Shown here in pieces: positions 10,561 to 22,517 of a stretch of DNA of 64,000 nucleotides. Source of the DNA: Odobenus rosmarus divergens (lineage: Eukaryota; Chordata; Mammalia; Carnivora; Odobenidae); assembly GCF_000321225.1 (NCBI RefSeq), contig NW_004450266.1, positions 8,728,184 through 8,792,183 of the forward strand, in the 5' to 3' direction. Under the pieces are notes generated by a model, which was given only the letters and a program-made list of their open reading frames with translations, ran no database searches and was not told where the DNA came from. Within the stretch, counting starts at the first letter, position 1. Each line of letters opens with the position of its first letter. The translations under genes and the position numbers were made by a program.

Positions 10561-10964
10561 AGGTTACTGTACACTTCGATGAATTCAGTATTTCAGTTTG
10601 ATCTGTCTGACTTGATACCCCCAAGGCTGCAACTTCTAAATGCCAGCTTTCACTCCTGCAGCAGCTATGGGCTGAGAAAGACTAACTGTACTTTGGTCTT
10701 TCACAATGAACCCCTCTTTGTTCAAATGAAGATTGCCAGGTGTTTTTCTGTGTGCATGAACACCTAATTGAAGATATTCTCTGAAGCAATCTGAATAATT
10801 GAAAGAGAACTGAAAATGGAGAGCTTTCTAGGAAACATTTTCTAACAAAACATCATTTCACAGATTAGTCTATCCTTATGAATTGGCTATTTGTTCAGAA
10901 TGTTTTATTTGAACTTAAAAAGAACTGGCCATGGAGACCTGTACAACCATGGAGCATCAACAAC
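10561..10964. other. No gene seen
   Basis: Unique-looking sequence between an old L1 fragment and a MIR. One 70-codon frame (10555-10767) has no recognised similarity. Confidence 0.45.
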
Positions 10965-11180
10965 CACACCCATTGTTTATTCAGGGCTACGTGCCAGGCA
11001 CTGGGCTAATTAATCTGGACCATGATCCCATTTAATCCTTAAAACATCCCTATGCATAGGTGCTATTTGCTATCTCTATCATTTCTATTTTACAGTTGAG
11101 GAAAATGAACCTAAAAAATTAAGTTGCCCACGACCACACTGCTAGACAATGACTGAGGTGGAGTTCAGAGTGGGAATCTC
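10965..11180 (+). mobile_element. MIR
   Basis: Shows GTGCCAGGCACTGGGCTAAT, then TTTTACAGTTGAGGAAA and TTGCCCACGACCACACTGCT, in MIR order. Confidence 0.85.
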
Positions 11181-11305
11181 TCTGGCCACAGTTAGCTGCA
11201 TTTATCCAACCCCTGTACTAGACAGATGTAACAGGGCCAGTCTTTTCAGACTGCCTGCTTCAATTTATCTTTAGTGCTTAATATATCAGGTTTATTTGTA
11301 ATTTT

Positions 11306-11478
11306 TTTTTTAAGATTTTATTTATTTATTCATGAGAGAGAGAGAGAGAGGCAGAGGCAGAGGGAGAAGCAGGCTCCCCACGGAGCAGGGAGCCCGATGT
11401 GGGACTCGATCCCAGGACCCCAGGATCATGACCTGAGGCGAAGGCAGACGCCCAACAGACTGAGCCACCCAGGCATCC
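11306..11478 (-). mobile_element. Can-SINE, - orientation
   Basis: Complete copy. The head reads GGGATGCCTGGGTGGCTCAG on the minus strand. A perfect 19-bp target-site duplication CAGGTTTATTTGTAATTTT lies at 11287-11305 and 11479-11497. Confidence 0.97.
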
Positions 11479-11671
11479 CAGGTTTATTTGTAATTTTAAG
11501 AAGCAACAATATTTGCTTTCAGAACACCCAAATTTTGGCTCAGCAAGTGCAATCACCATAAACATGGCTGGAAAATTCAACCAAAAGACTTGTATATAAA
11601 GACTTATGAGAACAGAGGGCATATTCATTGGGAAATTTCTGGGAACTCATGTTAAGAATATTTACATTTGC

Positions 11672-11863
11672 GGGTGCCTGGGTGGCTCAGTCATTAGGCG
11701 GCTGCCTTCAGCTCAGGTCATGACCCCAGGGTCCTAGGATCGAGCCCCGCATCAGGCTCCCTGCTCTGTGGGAAGCCTGCTTCTCCCTCTCCCACTCCCC
11801 CTGCTTGTGTTCCCTCTCTCGCTGTGTCTCTGTCAAATAAATAAATAAAATCTTAAAAAAAAA
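11672..11863 (+). mobile_element. Can-SINE, + orientation
   Basis: Complete copy with a perfect 18-bp target-site duplication AAGAATATTTACATTTGC at 11654-11671 and 11864-11881. The tail is AAATAAATAAATAAAATCTT plus 10 or more A. Confidence 0.97.
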
Positions 11864-12009
11864 AAGAATATTTACATTTGCTTTTGCAATTCAATTTTAT
11901 ATATGGATACTGATAAAAATACACAGATTTGGTTAGTAACAGAACTTTACCACAGGATTGCCACTAATAAATGAACATTTCTTGTGGTATTCTTTTCCTT
12001 TTAATCTTA

Positions 12010-12240
12010 ACTTAGAAGGCAGCATTGCAGAGTGGGAAACATGGATTTGGGAACCAGCAGAAACTTGATTCAAGCTCTGCCACTTATTAACTGAATGATT
12101 TTTTTAAAAAGTTTTTTGAATGCTTTGTGCCTCTGTTTTCTCATTAGTAAAATGAAAGAAACAGAGGATGTTATGAAGGCTAAGTGAGATGGCACATGCA
12201 AAGTACCTAAATCATGTGTTCAAGTACACCACAATAACCT
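12010..12240 (+). mobile_element. MIR
   Basis: Recognised by TCAAGCTCTGCCACTTATTA, TTTTCTCATTAGTAAAATG and AAGTGAGATGGCACATGCAA in order. Confidence 0.8.
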
Positions 12241-13929
12241 GCAACATGTAACAATAATGCACACAGTACAGATTGCTGAATTTCATGGTTTGAATGCATG
12301 GTGTAATGTGGTTCACACAGATATCCTTTCAGATGTGTATTATTGTTAATAGTTAATTTTACAAATAAGGAAAAAATACTTAGGAATGTAAAGAAATTTA
12401 TCAGAGACAGGGCGCAGAAAGTCAGAATTTAAACATAGCGTTGTCTAAAATGCAGTTTAATCCCTCTGCTTTACTAATTTCCACTATGAGCTCCACAAAC
12501 AAAAGGACAGAGTCTAACCTGTTCACACTGTATTCTAACTGTTCTGCTTAATGCATGATAATGCACATTAGGGTCAGTAAATGAATGAGAACTAATCTTT
12601 TTTTTTTTCCTCTCTAGGACTAAATAAAATTTAGCCAAATTAGAGAGGAATTCCTTAATCCTTAGGCCCAGCTTTATTCCCTTCTCTTTCTTACCTGCAA
12701 ACATGATTTTGTAACAAGCCTGAAACACTCATTGCTCATTCTTTTGTGTGAAAATTGCATAAGTAATCTCCAGACCCATCCAACTTATAACAAAAAAGGG
12801 TAAATGACAAGTGTATTATTAAAGTTTTGATTAGTACTATTAGCCAAAGTCCAAAGAGGGTTTTGTTCAACAGTTTTGAAAAGCCAAACAGACTAATTTC
12901 ATGTAGGTTTCTATGCATTTGCCACAGAATGAATGACTGACATTTCAGATTGTCAAAATGTCGAATTCCTTCCAAGACTTCCAAATAAGATGGAATAAGG
13001 GTAACTGCTTTTCATGTTTCCAGAAGACTGCTAATTTTAAAGTTTAACCTCTCCTCTGCCAAATAAATTTAAGTTTGGCATTCTTGCTTTCTATCCTCCT
13101 CTTAGAGCTTCTCTGAGAAACGATCTAATCTGGGTTATACTAGAGATGCTGTTCTTGAACCAGTATGGAATACTATACCCACTTAAACACTGTGGCTTAC
13201 TGAATTTATTGTCCTTAAACAAGAGAGTGAATTCCCATTTTAATCAACTTTTAACATGTGTCACTTTGGGGATGATCTTGGAATGTGACTCGTATTTTCA
13301 AATAAAAAGTGTAGATCCAATCCATTATTGGTACAGCATGCTTCAGCAGGGTGAAAGTACAGGAGCAGACCTCGCATTAGATAACATTTAGTCCACATTC
13401 TGATTTGAAGAAAATCCTGAAGACTCTCATTTGATTACTTGAGTCTTCATCACCATTAGGTTTGGGAATGAGGTTTGTATCCAGGTGGGAGAGGGCATGT
13501 GTAGTGGAAAGAGAAATAGGCTTTCAATCAGACAGGCTTGGTTTTAAGTCATCATTCTGCCACTTACTAGCTTGTATGCCAACATGGGCCAATTTGTTTT
13601 AATGGTTACAGAATAAGTCCCTAACCCCACCAGCACTTTTTCAAATGTATGCTAATTGGTTTCACTGGAAATCCTGCAGATATTATTTGGAACATTTGTT
13701 GCAATTCCATTACATTGTTAAAAAAAAAAATGTGTGTTGCCAATCCTTTCCCTTCACTGCTGCCAGTCACACTGCTAAAATGCAAATAATGTAACTGGCC
13801 CACTAACAACCTTCAAGGGCTCTACAGTGCCTGAAGAACATAGTCCAAGGCCCTGAGCAGGATTCGGGGGGAAAAGCCTTACATACAACCCTTGCTTTCT
13901 CTGCTACCATTGTCTGTCTCAATATTTAT
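12241..13929. other. No gene seen; contains one MIR
   Basis: AT-rich, with a MIR piece at 13495-13610 (listed separately). Several 80-codon frames on both strands show no domain or signal I recognise. Confidence 0.5.
13495..13610 (+). mobile_element. MIR, partial
   Basis: AGACAGGCTTGGTTTTAAGTC followed by TCTGCCACTTACTAGCTTGT fits the central MIR core. Confidence 0.7.
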
Positions 13930-15345
13930 TTTTCAGCTCCTTCAAACTTTTGTGCTGTAAGTGTACAATTTGAAAATCCTTGATATTTGTATATACTCAT
14001 GAAATCCTCACCAATATCAAGATAGTGAATATATCCATCACCCCAAAAGTTCTTATTTTAATCCCACTCCTACCTACTTCCTAGTCCCCAGGTAACTACT
14101 GATTTATTTCCTGTCACTATTGATTAGTTTACACTCTGTAGAATTATATATAAATGGAAATCAAACAGTATGTGCTCTTTCATCTGGTTTCTTTATCACA
14201 GAAAAATTATTATGAGATTCCTCTGTATTGCTGCATGTGTCAATAGTTTTTTCCCTCTTATTGGCTTTTATTGTGAGCTTCTATTGTATGGCTAGAACAC
14301 AGTTGATATATACATTCACTTGTTGATGGATATTTAGATTGTTTCCACAGTTTTGGGGTGACACAAATAATGTTGCTACAAACATCCATCTATAAGTCTT
14401 CATATAGATGTGTACTTTCATTTTTCATGGGTAAATATCTAAGACTATAATGGTTGTATCAACTGGGAGGTGTTTAACTTTTTAAGAAATCACCAAAATG
14501 TCTTCACAAGGGTTTTTACTTTTGTAAATGTCTACTAGCAAGACATGAGATTTCTCATTGTTCCTCATCCATGCAAATATGGGTGTCACCATTCCTTTTA
14601 ATTTTAGACATTCTAATAAGGCATGTAGTGGCATCTTTTGTGGTTTTAGTTTATATTTCCCTAATGATTAATGACAAATGATTATTTGCCATACATATGT
14701 GTTCTCTGATGAAGTTTATGTAAATATCTTTTGCCTGTTTATTATTAGTTTGTTTGACTTCTTATAATAACATCTGGAGAGTTCTTTATATATTCTGGAA
14801 TAAAATCTGTTCTTGGATATTTGATTTGCAAACACCTTTTCCATATCTGTGGATTTTTATTTATTCTCTTAGTGTCTCTTGCAAAGCAAAAATACTTAAT
14901 TGTGATGAAGTCTAATTTATTCATTTTTTATAAATCTTGCTTTCAGTGTCATAGCTAAGAAATTTGCCTAACCTAAGACCACACTGACTTTTTTGTTTTT
15001 TTTTCTAGAAGCTTTACAGTTTTACATTTAAAATTTAGATCTATGATCCATTTTGTTAATTTTTATATACACTATGAGATACAGATTCATGTTCACATTT
15101 TTGCATTTGAATATCCAATTGTTCCAAAACCATTTGTTGGAAAGACTATCTTTTATCCAACAAATTACTTTTGTAAAAAAATCAGTTGTTCATAAATATA
15201 TGGATCTATATCTGTGGATCTCTCTTCTGTTCCATTGATCCATATGTCTATCTTTATGCCATGCCACTATCACAGTCATTCCTGTAGCATTCTAATAAGT
15301 CTTGACATCAGGTAGTATAAATCCTCCAACTTCACCATTCTTTGC
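13930..15345 (-). mobile_element. Old LINE-1 (L1M type), ORF2 3' part, minus strand
   Basis: The + strand shows the antisense of L1 ORF2 and 3' region: GTTGATGGATATTTAGATTGTTTCC, TTGCATTTGAATATCCAATTGTTCC, then CCATTGATCCATATGTCTATC. It is heavily mutated, with no usable reading frame. The 61-codon frame at 15053-15238 is a shadow. Confidence 0.85.
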
Positions 15346-15590
15346 CTCTTCCGGCTTCTGGTGGCTCCTGGAATTCCTTGGCTTCTGGCAGCATAACTTC
15401 AATCTCTGCCTCGGTTTTACATGGCTTTATTCCCTGTGTCTGTGTGTAAATCTCTCTCCTATAAAGACACCAGTAACTGGACTTAGGGCCTAAATCCAAG
15501 AAGATTTCATCTCAAGATCCTTAACTAATTATACCTGCAAAGACTAATTTGGGGGACACTATTTAAATCACTATAGTGAGTCTTTGTATC
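15346..15590 (-). mobile_element. MLT1-type LTR fragment (ERVL-MaLR)
   Basis: On the + strand it reads CCTGGAATTCCTTGGCTTCTGG, CAGCATAACTTCAATCTCTG, then AAAGACACCAGTAACTGGA and TCAAGATCCTTAACTAATTA. This is the antisense of a MaLR LTR. It is an LTR only, with no internal genes. Confidence 0.72.
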
Positions 15591-15629
15591 TTTCAAGAGA
15601 TTTGTCTCTCTCTCTCTCGCCTTTTCCCC

Positions 15630-15805
15630 CCTTTGCTTATTTGTTTTGCTTCTTAAATTCCACATAAGTGAGATCATATGGTATTTGTCTTTCTCTGATT
15701 TATTTAGCTTTGCATTATACTCTCAAGATCCATTCATTCTCCTATATAGAGACTATATACCACACGTCCGATATAATCCTTGATACTAATCCTCAAGTAC
15801 TAATA
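15630..15805 (-). mobile_element. LINE-1 fragment, minus strand
   Basis: TTCCACATAAGTGAGATCATATGGTATTTG, read on the + strand, is the antisense of the conserved L1 3' segment found near the end of ORF2. Confidence 0.75.
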
Positions 15806-16784
15806 TTGCATACACATCTCTGCTAAATTTTGTGCATTTATCTCTTTAGATTATTTTTCTTCTGGAAGCCATTGGTACAACCTATCCAATTAAGTTCAAT
15901 TTTCTAGAACATTACAAGGTACTAGATTATGCAGCTGGCATTCTTACAGGCAGAATCCTAGAACATGGAGCAGGCAAGGAGAATTTTCCTCTCCACACAC
16001 TGAAAACCAGTCTCAGGTAGAGATAAGCAAGGCCTATAATTGACAAGTAATCTTAACAGCTCTAGAACTGATATGCTTCCACAATACAAACATCTTCTGA
16101 ATTCACAATACCTACTCATCCTCTATTTCCCTAATCAGACCACCCATTCAACCACACCCTCTGCGGAACACAATAAAATATTTAATGTCTCTTTCAGACA
16201 TAGATATGGATGAATTTCTTCCTAGATGTTGAAGCTTTGGGGAACATGATATATAATTACCCTCTCCTATAATTTTCTATATTACAACTCTGAAGTTTGC
16301 AATATATATCCCTATAAGTACTTCTATATGTAATTACATTTACATAATACTTACATGATTTTATTTACATAATATCTAAGGTAATGATTCATTTCTTAGA
16401 AACTTTTTATATGTCTCCAAACAGGACCCATTGGAGCTACATTATATCTTACATGAAATGCTAAAGACAAAAAAATGAGCATATACATATACATTAGCTT
16501 GTCATTGTTAGGCAAGTTTATAGAAGTTTGGGGATTGATATTCAAATAGATGTAAGTAGAATGAAGAAGAGTAAAAAAGGCATTCATTCTCTTGTGTCAG
16601 AGTGACAAAATATTGTTTCCATGTAACATCAAGACAGAGGTATATTACGTCTTAAATATAATCAACATTAAAGCACTCCATAATGATGAAGAGATTAAAT
16701 GCATGGATTTTTCTCCTGGAGTTGTAGCTACTCCACCCCAGGTGTGTGTAGTGCCCAGTGGGCTTCAATGCATAATGGGAAGAT
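15806..16784. other. No gene seen
   Basis: AT-rich unique-looking sequence. No repeat I can name and no frame worth calling. Confidence 0.45.
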
Positions 16785-16995
16785 TTAAAGCTTTGGAGTC
16801 AATTACATCTGGGTTCAAATCCTAGCTCTGCAACTTCCAGTTGAATGATTTTAGGCAAGTTATTTCATCTTTCTGAGTCTATTTTTTTCCATCAAAGCTC
16901 AGATAATAATACATATACTTCAAAATGCTCCTTAAGGATTAAATAACTAATAGAAATCAAAGAGTTTGTTGTATAAGGTAGGTGATCGACAAAAT
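16785..16995 (+). mobile_element. MIR
   Basis: Shows CTTTGGAGTCA, TCTGGGTTCAAATCCTAGCT, TTAGGCAAGTTATTTCATCT and a degenerate 3' end. Confidence 0.85.
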
Positions 16996-17130
16996 TTCAT
17001 TCTTCCCTCTCAATTATTTTCTTTACAGAATTTTATGTATCTTCATAGTGGCTTTTGCCTGTTGGTAGATAAACCAGGTAATTAAGATTCATTTACAGAT
17101 AGAGTTAATTTCCAAATAATTTCTTTAATA

Positions 17131-17502
17131 TAGAGGTTTTTAAGCTTTAATGAATATGAGAATCTCCTGGAGAGCTTGTTAAACCATGAGTTCCAAGGCC
17201 CCACCACCAGAATTTTTTATTTAGGTGGTCTGAGTAGGCCCAAGAATTTGGATTTTTTAAAGTTATGCTGGGGCACCTGTGTGGCACAGTCGATTAAGCG
17301 TCTGACTCTTGATTTCAGCTCAGGTCATGTTCTCATGGTCATGAGATTGAGCCCCACGTGGGGCTCCACACTCAGCATGGAGTCTGCTTGAGTGCCTCTC
17401 TCCCTCTGCCCCCCTCAAATAAATAAATCTTTTAAAAAATTAAGAAAAAAATTAAAGTTATGCTGATGTTGCTGGTTGGTGACCACACTTTGAGAACTGA
17501 TA
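17131..17502 (+). mobile_element. MER5-type hAT-Charlie element, split by a SINE
   Basis: Short non-autonomous DNA transposon. The left part has GAGAATCTCCTGGAGAGCTTGTTAAA and AAGGCCCCACC; the right part has GATGTTGCTGGTTGGTGACCACACTTTGAGAACTGATA. The terminal words GGTTTTTAAGC and CTTTGAGAAC are the degenerate inverted ends. A SINE interrupts it at 17271-17451. Confidence 0.85.
17271..17451 (+). mobile_element. Can-SINE (older subtype) nested in MER5
   Basis: The head GGGCACCTGTGTGGCACAGT and body TCATGAGATTGAGCCCCACG differ from the other copies and suggest an older subfamily. Target-site duplication TAAAGTTATGCTG at 17258-17270 and 17453-17465. Confidence 0.93.
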
Positions 17503-17782
17503 CTATATAATACATGTGCAATCACCAGATTGATATGATTGGAAGAAAAGGAGGAAAGGCCACATTTCCCAGAACGACATTTGCTGTCCTAAATTGTAAA
17601 TATATTCTTTATAAGAGTCAACAGGATCCCATAGATGGGAGTCAGTACAACCAGACCTGTCCCTCTCTCAGTGTGTGACCTAGGGCATGTCACTTCACTA
17701 TGCTTGGCTTCAGTTTCTCCATCTTAAAATTTAAAGGACAAGAGTCGGTTAGTGTCTTTCTTTCTTCTTTTTTTTTTTTATT

Positions 17783-17816
<34 letters not shown>

Positions 17817-18329
17817 CTCTAAGCATTATGCGGAGGGGTTCTTCAGAGCAAACTTGGGTATGGGTAGGTAGTAGAGTTGAACAGATTGAGCTTCTCCCAT
17901 CACCAAATAGATCAGCTCTTCTTATATAACTATTATATATAGTATAGCTCCACATAAAACAAGACAAAACAGAAAACAAATAAAAAAACAAATTCAAACA
18001 AATAATCCAGTCTGAGAAAATCTTTGTGCTAGATCACATCTGTGGTCACTTTTACAATGCCTTTCACAGATATTAAGCTCCATATATAGAACATTCTATT
18101 CTCCTAGTTTTCTGTGCTTACAATGATAATCAATAGAGATAAAACCTGAGGCACTGCAAATCTTCCAACTTCAAGCTTTCTTCAGTGCACTTTTAGTGTT
18201 AATATTTTTTCTATACTAACGATTTGAAAACAGATAAGCCATCCTTATTCCCTGTGATGGCACTATTAATTTATATATACATATACCATTCTGATTAGTA
18301 TTCTAGGCAATTCCATGGTACAATTAAAA
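17503..18329. other. No gene seen; (TG)14 microsatellite
   Basis: A TG run at 17787-17814 follows a T-rich stretch. The His/Thr-rich frame on the minus strand is due to it. Otherwise unique AT-rich DNA. Confidence 0.5.
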
Positions 18330-18540
18330 CTTTTGAGTGTTTCCTCTGTGATACACAGTATACTAAGAGTTTGAAACATATTACCTAGTTCAATCCTTGG
18401 AAAAACCCTTTTAAATGATATCATTGTTCCCTACCAGTTACAAAGGCAGAATTTGTAGCAAGGAGTCACAGCTGGTAATAGATGAGGATAGAATATAATC
18501 CTAAATCTACTTGTTTCTAAAGTTTATGTCCTATTTATGC
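18330..18540 (+). mobile_element. MIR, degenerate
   Basis: MIR-like order: ATACACAGTATACTAAGAG, TACCTAGTTCAATCCTTGG, TTGTTCCCTACCAGTTACA, AAGGAGTCACAGCTGGTAAT. Confidence 0.6.
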
Positions 18541-19051
18541 TATAAAAAGATCAAATGTTCAGGTAGTTATCAAATAGGTCAATCAAAATATATTTAAACA
18601 AATCTCTAACACCAAAAAAAAAATTAAAAAGAACAAAGATACTATATCCCTATGTGAGAGAAGCCAGCCCTCCTCCAACAAAGGCCTTTCATACAGTGAA
18701 TAAAAAGGATTTAAATGGTTTGCTCACAATCATGGAGGCAGTCTTATGAATCATGAAACATCATTACTTTATTTTATTACTTATTTGATTTTTCAAAGTT
18801 TTCAAATGTTGACTGAAAGGCTTTAGATTAAATTAATGAAATTAAAACAAACAAAAGCACATGTTAACTAAATGCCATAGTCTCAGGTATTTACACTTGT
18901 GAGTTGGAGGTGTGGTAAGATTTCAAATAGGGAAGGCATGAAACACCAAAAACCACTGTAGGGACACCTTCTTGAACTAACAACCTCTTAATCATGGGTA
19001 CTGACTCCAAAGATGCTTCATTTTGAACATCTTAATTCTATGTGAAGAAAG
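18541..19051. other. No gene seen
   Basis: AT-rich, nothing recognisable. Confidence 0.45.
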
Positions 19052-19460
19052 CTTTAATGGAGATTAGATCCATGGGTCATAATTTCAAGAGACCTAGCTG
19101 GTGATTTTGTATAAACTCTGAGCAGGTCAGTAGACAGGAATACTTTTAATCCAAAAACACTCATCCATCTTCTTATTAACTGCTTAAGAAATTCAGAAAA
19201 AACAAAAACAAAAACAAAAACAAGGGGCTACCCCAAATCATCCTGATGACTGAGACTTTAATGGAGATTAGATCCATGGGTCATAATTTCAAGAGACCTA
19301 GCTGGTGATTTTGTATAAACTCTGAGCAGGTCAGTAGACAGGAATACTTTTAATCCAAAAACACTCATCCATCTTCTTATTAACTGCTTAAGAAATTCAG
19401 AAAAAACAAAAACAAAAACAAAAACAAGGGGCTACCCCAAATCAGCCTGATGACTGAGAC
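19052..19460. repeat. Near-identical tandem duplication, 204 bp unit
   Basis: Copy 1 spans 19052-19255 and copy 2 spans 19256-19459. I see a single substitution (T at 19240, G at 19444). Each copy contains an (AAAAAC)n stretch and starts CTTTAATGGAGATTAGATCC. The unit itself is not a repeat I recognise. Such identity points to a very recent duplication, a polymorphic minisatellite or an assembly error. Confidence 0.95.
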
Positions 19461-19699
19461 TACTGGAGTTAGAAATCAGATGCTATTCCTCCTGAAGTGA
19501 TGGTAATTTGCACTGTAAATTAGGGTTTTAGGGCCCTGTTGCTCTTCCTTAAGATCTTAGCTAACTAGGCACCGTCCACCATTTGGGCCTGTTCATCTGT
19601 ATTCTGTAGCTGTATTCATTACCTTTTTCAATGAGTATTTGTAAAGGTTGTGAGAAGAAATAACCACAAACTTTATTTAAATAAAGGTGTAAGTTACAA
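19461..19699. other. Nothing recognised
   Basis: Spacer between the duplication and a Tigger-type element. Confidence 0.4.
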
Positions 19700-20186
19700 T
19701 ACAATCCCTGACTTGTGGCAGTTTGACTTAGGATATTTTGACTTTAAGAAGGTGCAAAAGTAATACACATTCAGTAGAAACCATATTTTGAATTTGATCT
19801 TTTCCCAGGCTAGTGACATGTGTTACGGTGCTCTCTTGAGATGTTGCATAATGGCAGTGAGCTGTAGCTTCCACTTGGCCCCAAGATCACCAGGGTAAAC
19901 AATCAACACACTTACAACCATTCCATACCCATATAACTATTCTATTTTCCACTTTCAGCACAGTGTGAAATTGATTACATAAGATATTCAACACTTTATT
20001 ACAAAATAGATTTTGTGTTGGATGATTTTCCCTAACTGTAAGTGTTCTGAGCATGTTTAAAGTAGGCTGGATAAGTTCTGAAGTTCAGTAGGTTAGGTTA
20101 GGTGTGTTAAATTGATTTTCAACTTAATTATATTTTCAACTTATAGTTACCCAAACATAACTCCATGGTAAGTAGAGGAAGATCTA
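19700..20186 (+). mobile_element. Tigger-type non-autonomous DNA transposon, + copy
   Basis: About 490 bp, no transposase. It follows the consensus I recall for a TcMar-Tigger-class short element: CCCTGACTTGTGGCAGTTTGACTTAGG, GGTGCAAAAGTAATACACATTCAGTAG, GAGATATTCAACACTTTATTA-like words, then AGTAGGTTAGG and GTAAGTAGAGGAAGATCT. The same element recurs in reverse at 51392-51868. Confidence 0.72.
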
Positions 20187-22517
20187 CACTGTTTTTACAA
20201 ACAAATGAAAATAGGAATCTCCTTCGCCTCAATTATTTCCTCAATTGAGAAATTAAAGTTAGCTCATTGACCACGCATTATATATACTTTAATTTTTCTC
20301 ATGGCCTTATAAACCCCAGTGAAAAATATTAACTAAGGGATATATGTAGAAACTGGAGATAAGTATTACCAACACGTGAGAAATCAGATTTCTGTTACAA
20401 AATCTTCCTATTTTGAAAATTAAATGTCATAAGCAACTGATTTTATAGCATTTTCAATCAAAAAGCAGAGATACATCTAATATTAACAAAAATAGTAATA
20501 CATTAATGAATAATGACAGTCCATTCATAGGCTCTTCTAATCCTTCTGTTAATATTACTGATGCACTGATGCACCTGGCATGAAATTCTGATTGTTCTGT
20601 TTTCCATTTTCATGTCTCTCCTAGTCTCTGTCAAAATCACCAATCACAAAGGCAGATAATATTTCATGTTACCAACATACTACAGTCCTGTGTCTAGTCT
20701 CCAGAACAGACAGTTCAGTTATTTCCAAATATCTATTTTGCAGGTCACAGATCTTTACAACTTTGACTAGTACCTGATTTCCACTATGCAAAACTTTGTA
20801 TTCCACCATCTTGAAAAATGCATGCAAAGACTGTGAATATTCAGTTTCATTTGTGGTTTTAACCCCTACATTTTCACATTCAAGGGAAACATCTGTCCTA
20901 ATCATTGTTACTTTCATTTCAACAGACAATGCATTCAAATACTGATTAGAATGAGATGCTGCAAGCTTCCAGTGCATATCAAACAGAAGAACAATGAACA
21001 CCCAGATTACATTAGAAGGACTGTGACTAAAGACATTTAGACAGAATATGTGTTGATAGGGTAATTATTAGGTGGAGTAAATTGCAATGTAGAAGCTTTA
21101 ACAAGTACTTGTATAAATAATTTCTTTTTCACAAAAGAGATCTTGTAGTACAGAAAAAAAATGGTCTCTACTTCTAGTAATTTCCAAAATCAATTGCCTC
21201 AATTTCTATTGTAAGAATATTTTTAAAGTTTTGCTCTGAAGCGTAGTATATGGATTTAATTTTGAGTGAGTACATTTTGGTACTAGAAGCCCTACCTGAT
21301 CCAGTGATTTCTTCTTCACCCCGTGCAGTGAGAATCGACAGAGAATTGTTGCAATAAGACAGCTACCTGAAGTGACCTAAAATGAAAAAGGCATTTTGAA
21401 ATTAGGAAAAGAAACCTGCAAACTTCAGTAATGATGGCTTCATAATAGGATGTTTTTCAGTAATTCAACATTTACAGTGTATGCATTGGGTACCAAACCC
21501 AGTTAACTGTGGGCTTGGAAGTACAAAGGAGAGAATGGAAAGAACTAGCTTTAATGCCACTAAATATTTGTGATATGAATGGATGAACAATTAAAAATGA
21601 AAATAAAAATTCTTTCTCTGGACGAGTTTATAAATTATTTGGGAAGGGAAAATATCACATGAAAAAGATATACTAATTTTAGTATAGTTTATCAAATACA
21701 TAAATCTAAATTATTTTATACAAAGTTTCTTTTTTATACAAAATTTCTACAAATAAGTTTTGAACTGAAGATGCAATAAAAAGTAAAATGTGAATAGGAT
21801 GAAAATAACAGCTTCCCAGAAGATGGATTACTTCTGGAGAACTTAGAGGAACCACCTAGGTCACAAATGTTTAACCCTAATTCTAGAGGTTACAGAAACA
21901 CACATAAATACAACATATACACTCCACATGCATGTACACATACACATATATACATATACATATGTGTGTAGAGATATGTAAATTATCATTAATGGTGTGA
22001 TGTTATGAATGTTATTAGTTTTAGATATAAATCTCAGTTACCCTAATTAAAAACCACATTCTATGGTGTTCACTTGGCATCATATCAAAAAGACCAGAGT
22101 CAGCTACAAGGGCTTCTTTTATACATCTCCATCTTCACCTGAGGTTTGTTAATTAAGCTGATGAATGTCAAAAATAAATGTGCATTGGTGAAATTAGTGG
22201 CTTGCTGATTAGCATGATGACCATTAGAAGAAGGTTCTCACTGGTGAAATTGGAGGTATTTAAGATATGTGGATTTGCTTATATGCTTTAGTAAGGCTCC
22301 CCTCTCCCTTCATAATCATGATATAAGAATTGAGTGAGGCTTGTAAACTGTATCTTCAAGGACAGTGGCCACAGCTTGACCAAAAAAAAAGATCCATACT
22401 CAACTTAAAATATAGAAGAACTTAATTATAATTATAATGCAGGAGAATATAATTGCCTGATGACTGCTAGAAGAGTTACCTCTAATCACATCCACCTTAA
22501 GTGAACTTTCACTTAGT
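20187..22517. other. 2.3 kb without a recognised gene or strong repeat
   Basis: Unique AT-rich sequence. It contains the unexplained minus-strand open frame (20669-21050) and a short CA/TA-rich patch at 21918-21972. A weak L2-like stretch may lie near 21460-21540. I cannot place anything else. Confidence 0.45.
20669..21050 (-). CDS. Unrecognised open reading frame, doubtful
   Basis: An open frame of at least 110 codons on the minus strand, ending at TAG/TAA-type stop near 20669. The frame stays open upstream of 21001 to about 21050. The first codon at 20999-21001 is GTG, so no convincing ATG start is seen; the earliest in-frame Met is in FDMHWKLAAS. Upstream residues VIWVFIVLLF form a short hydrophobic stretch that could be a membrane segment. 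The rest is soluble in character, with three Cys, and contains KICDLQNRYLEITELS. I recognise no family or domain. It could be an exon of an unknown gene, an old retrocopy, or simply a chance open frame. Chance is the most likely in AT-rich DNA of this length. Confidence 0.15.

Noticed and set aside
11274..11628. 95- and 100-codon frames on both strands
   Set aside because: Both are Can-SINE translations plus short flanks.
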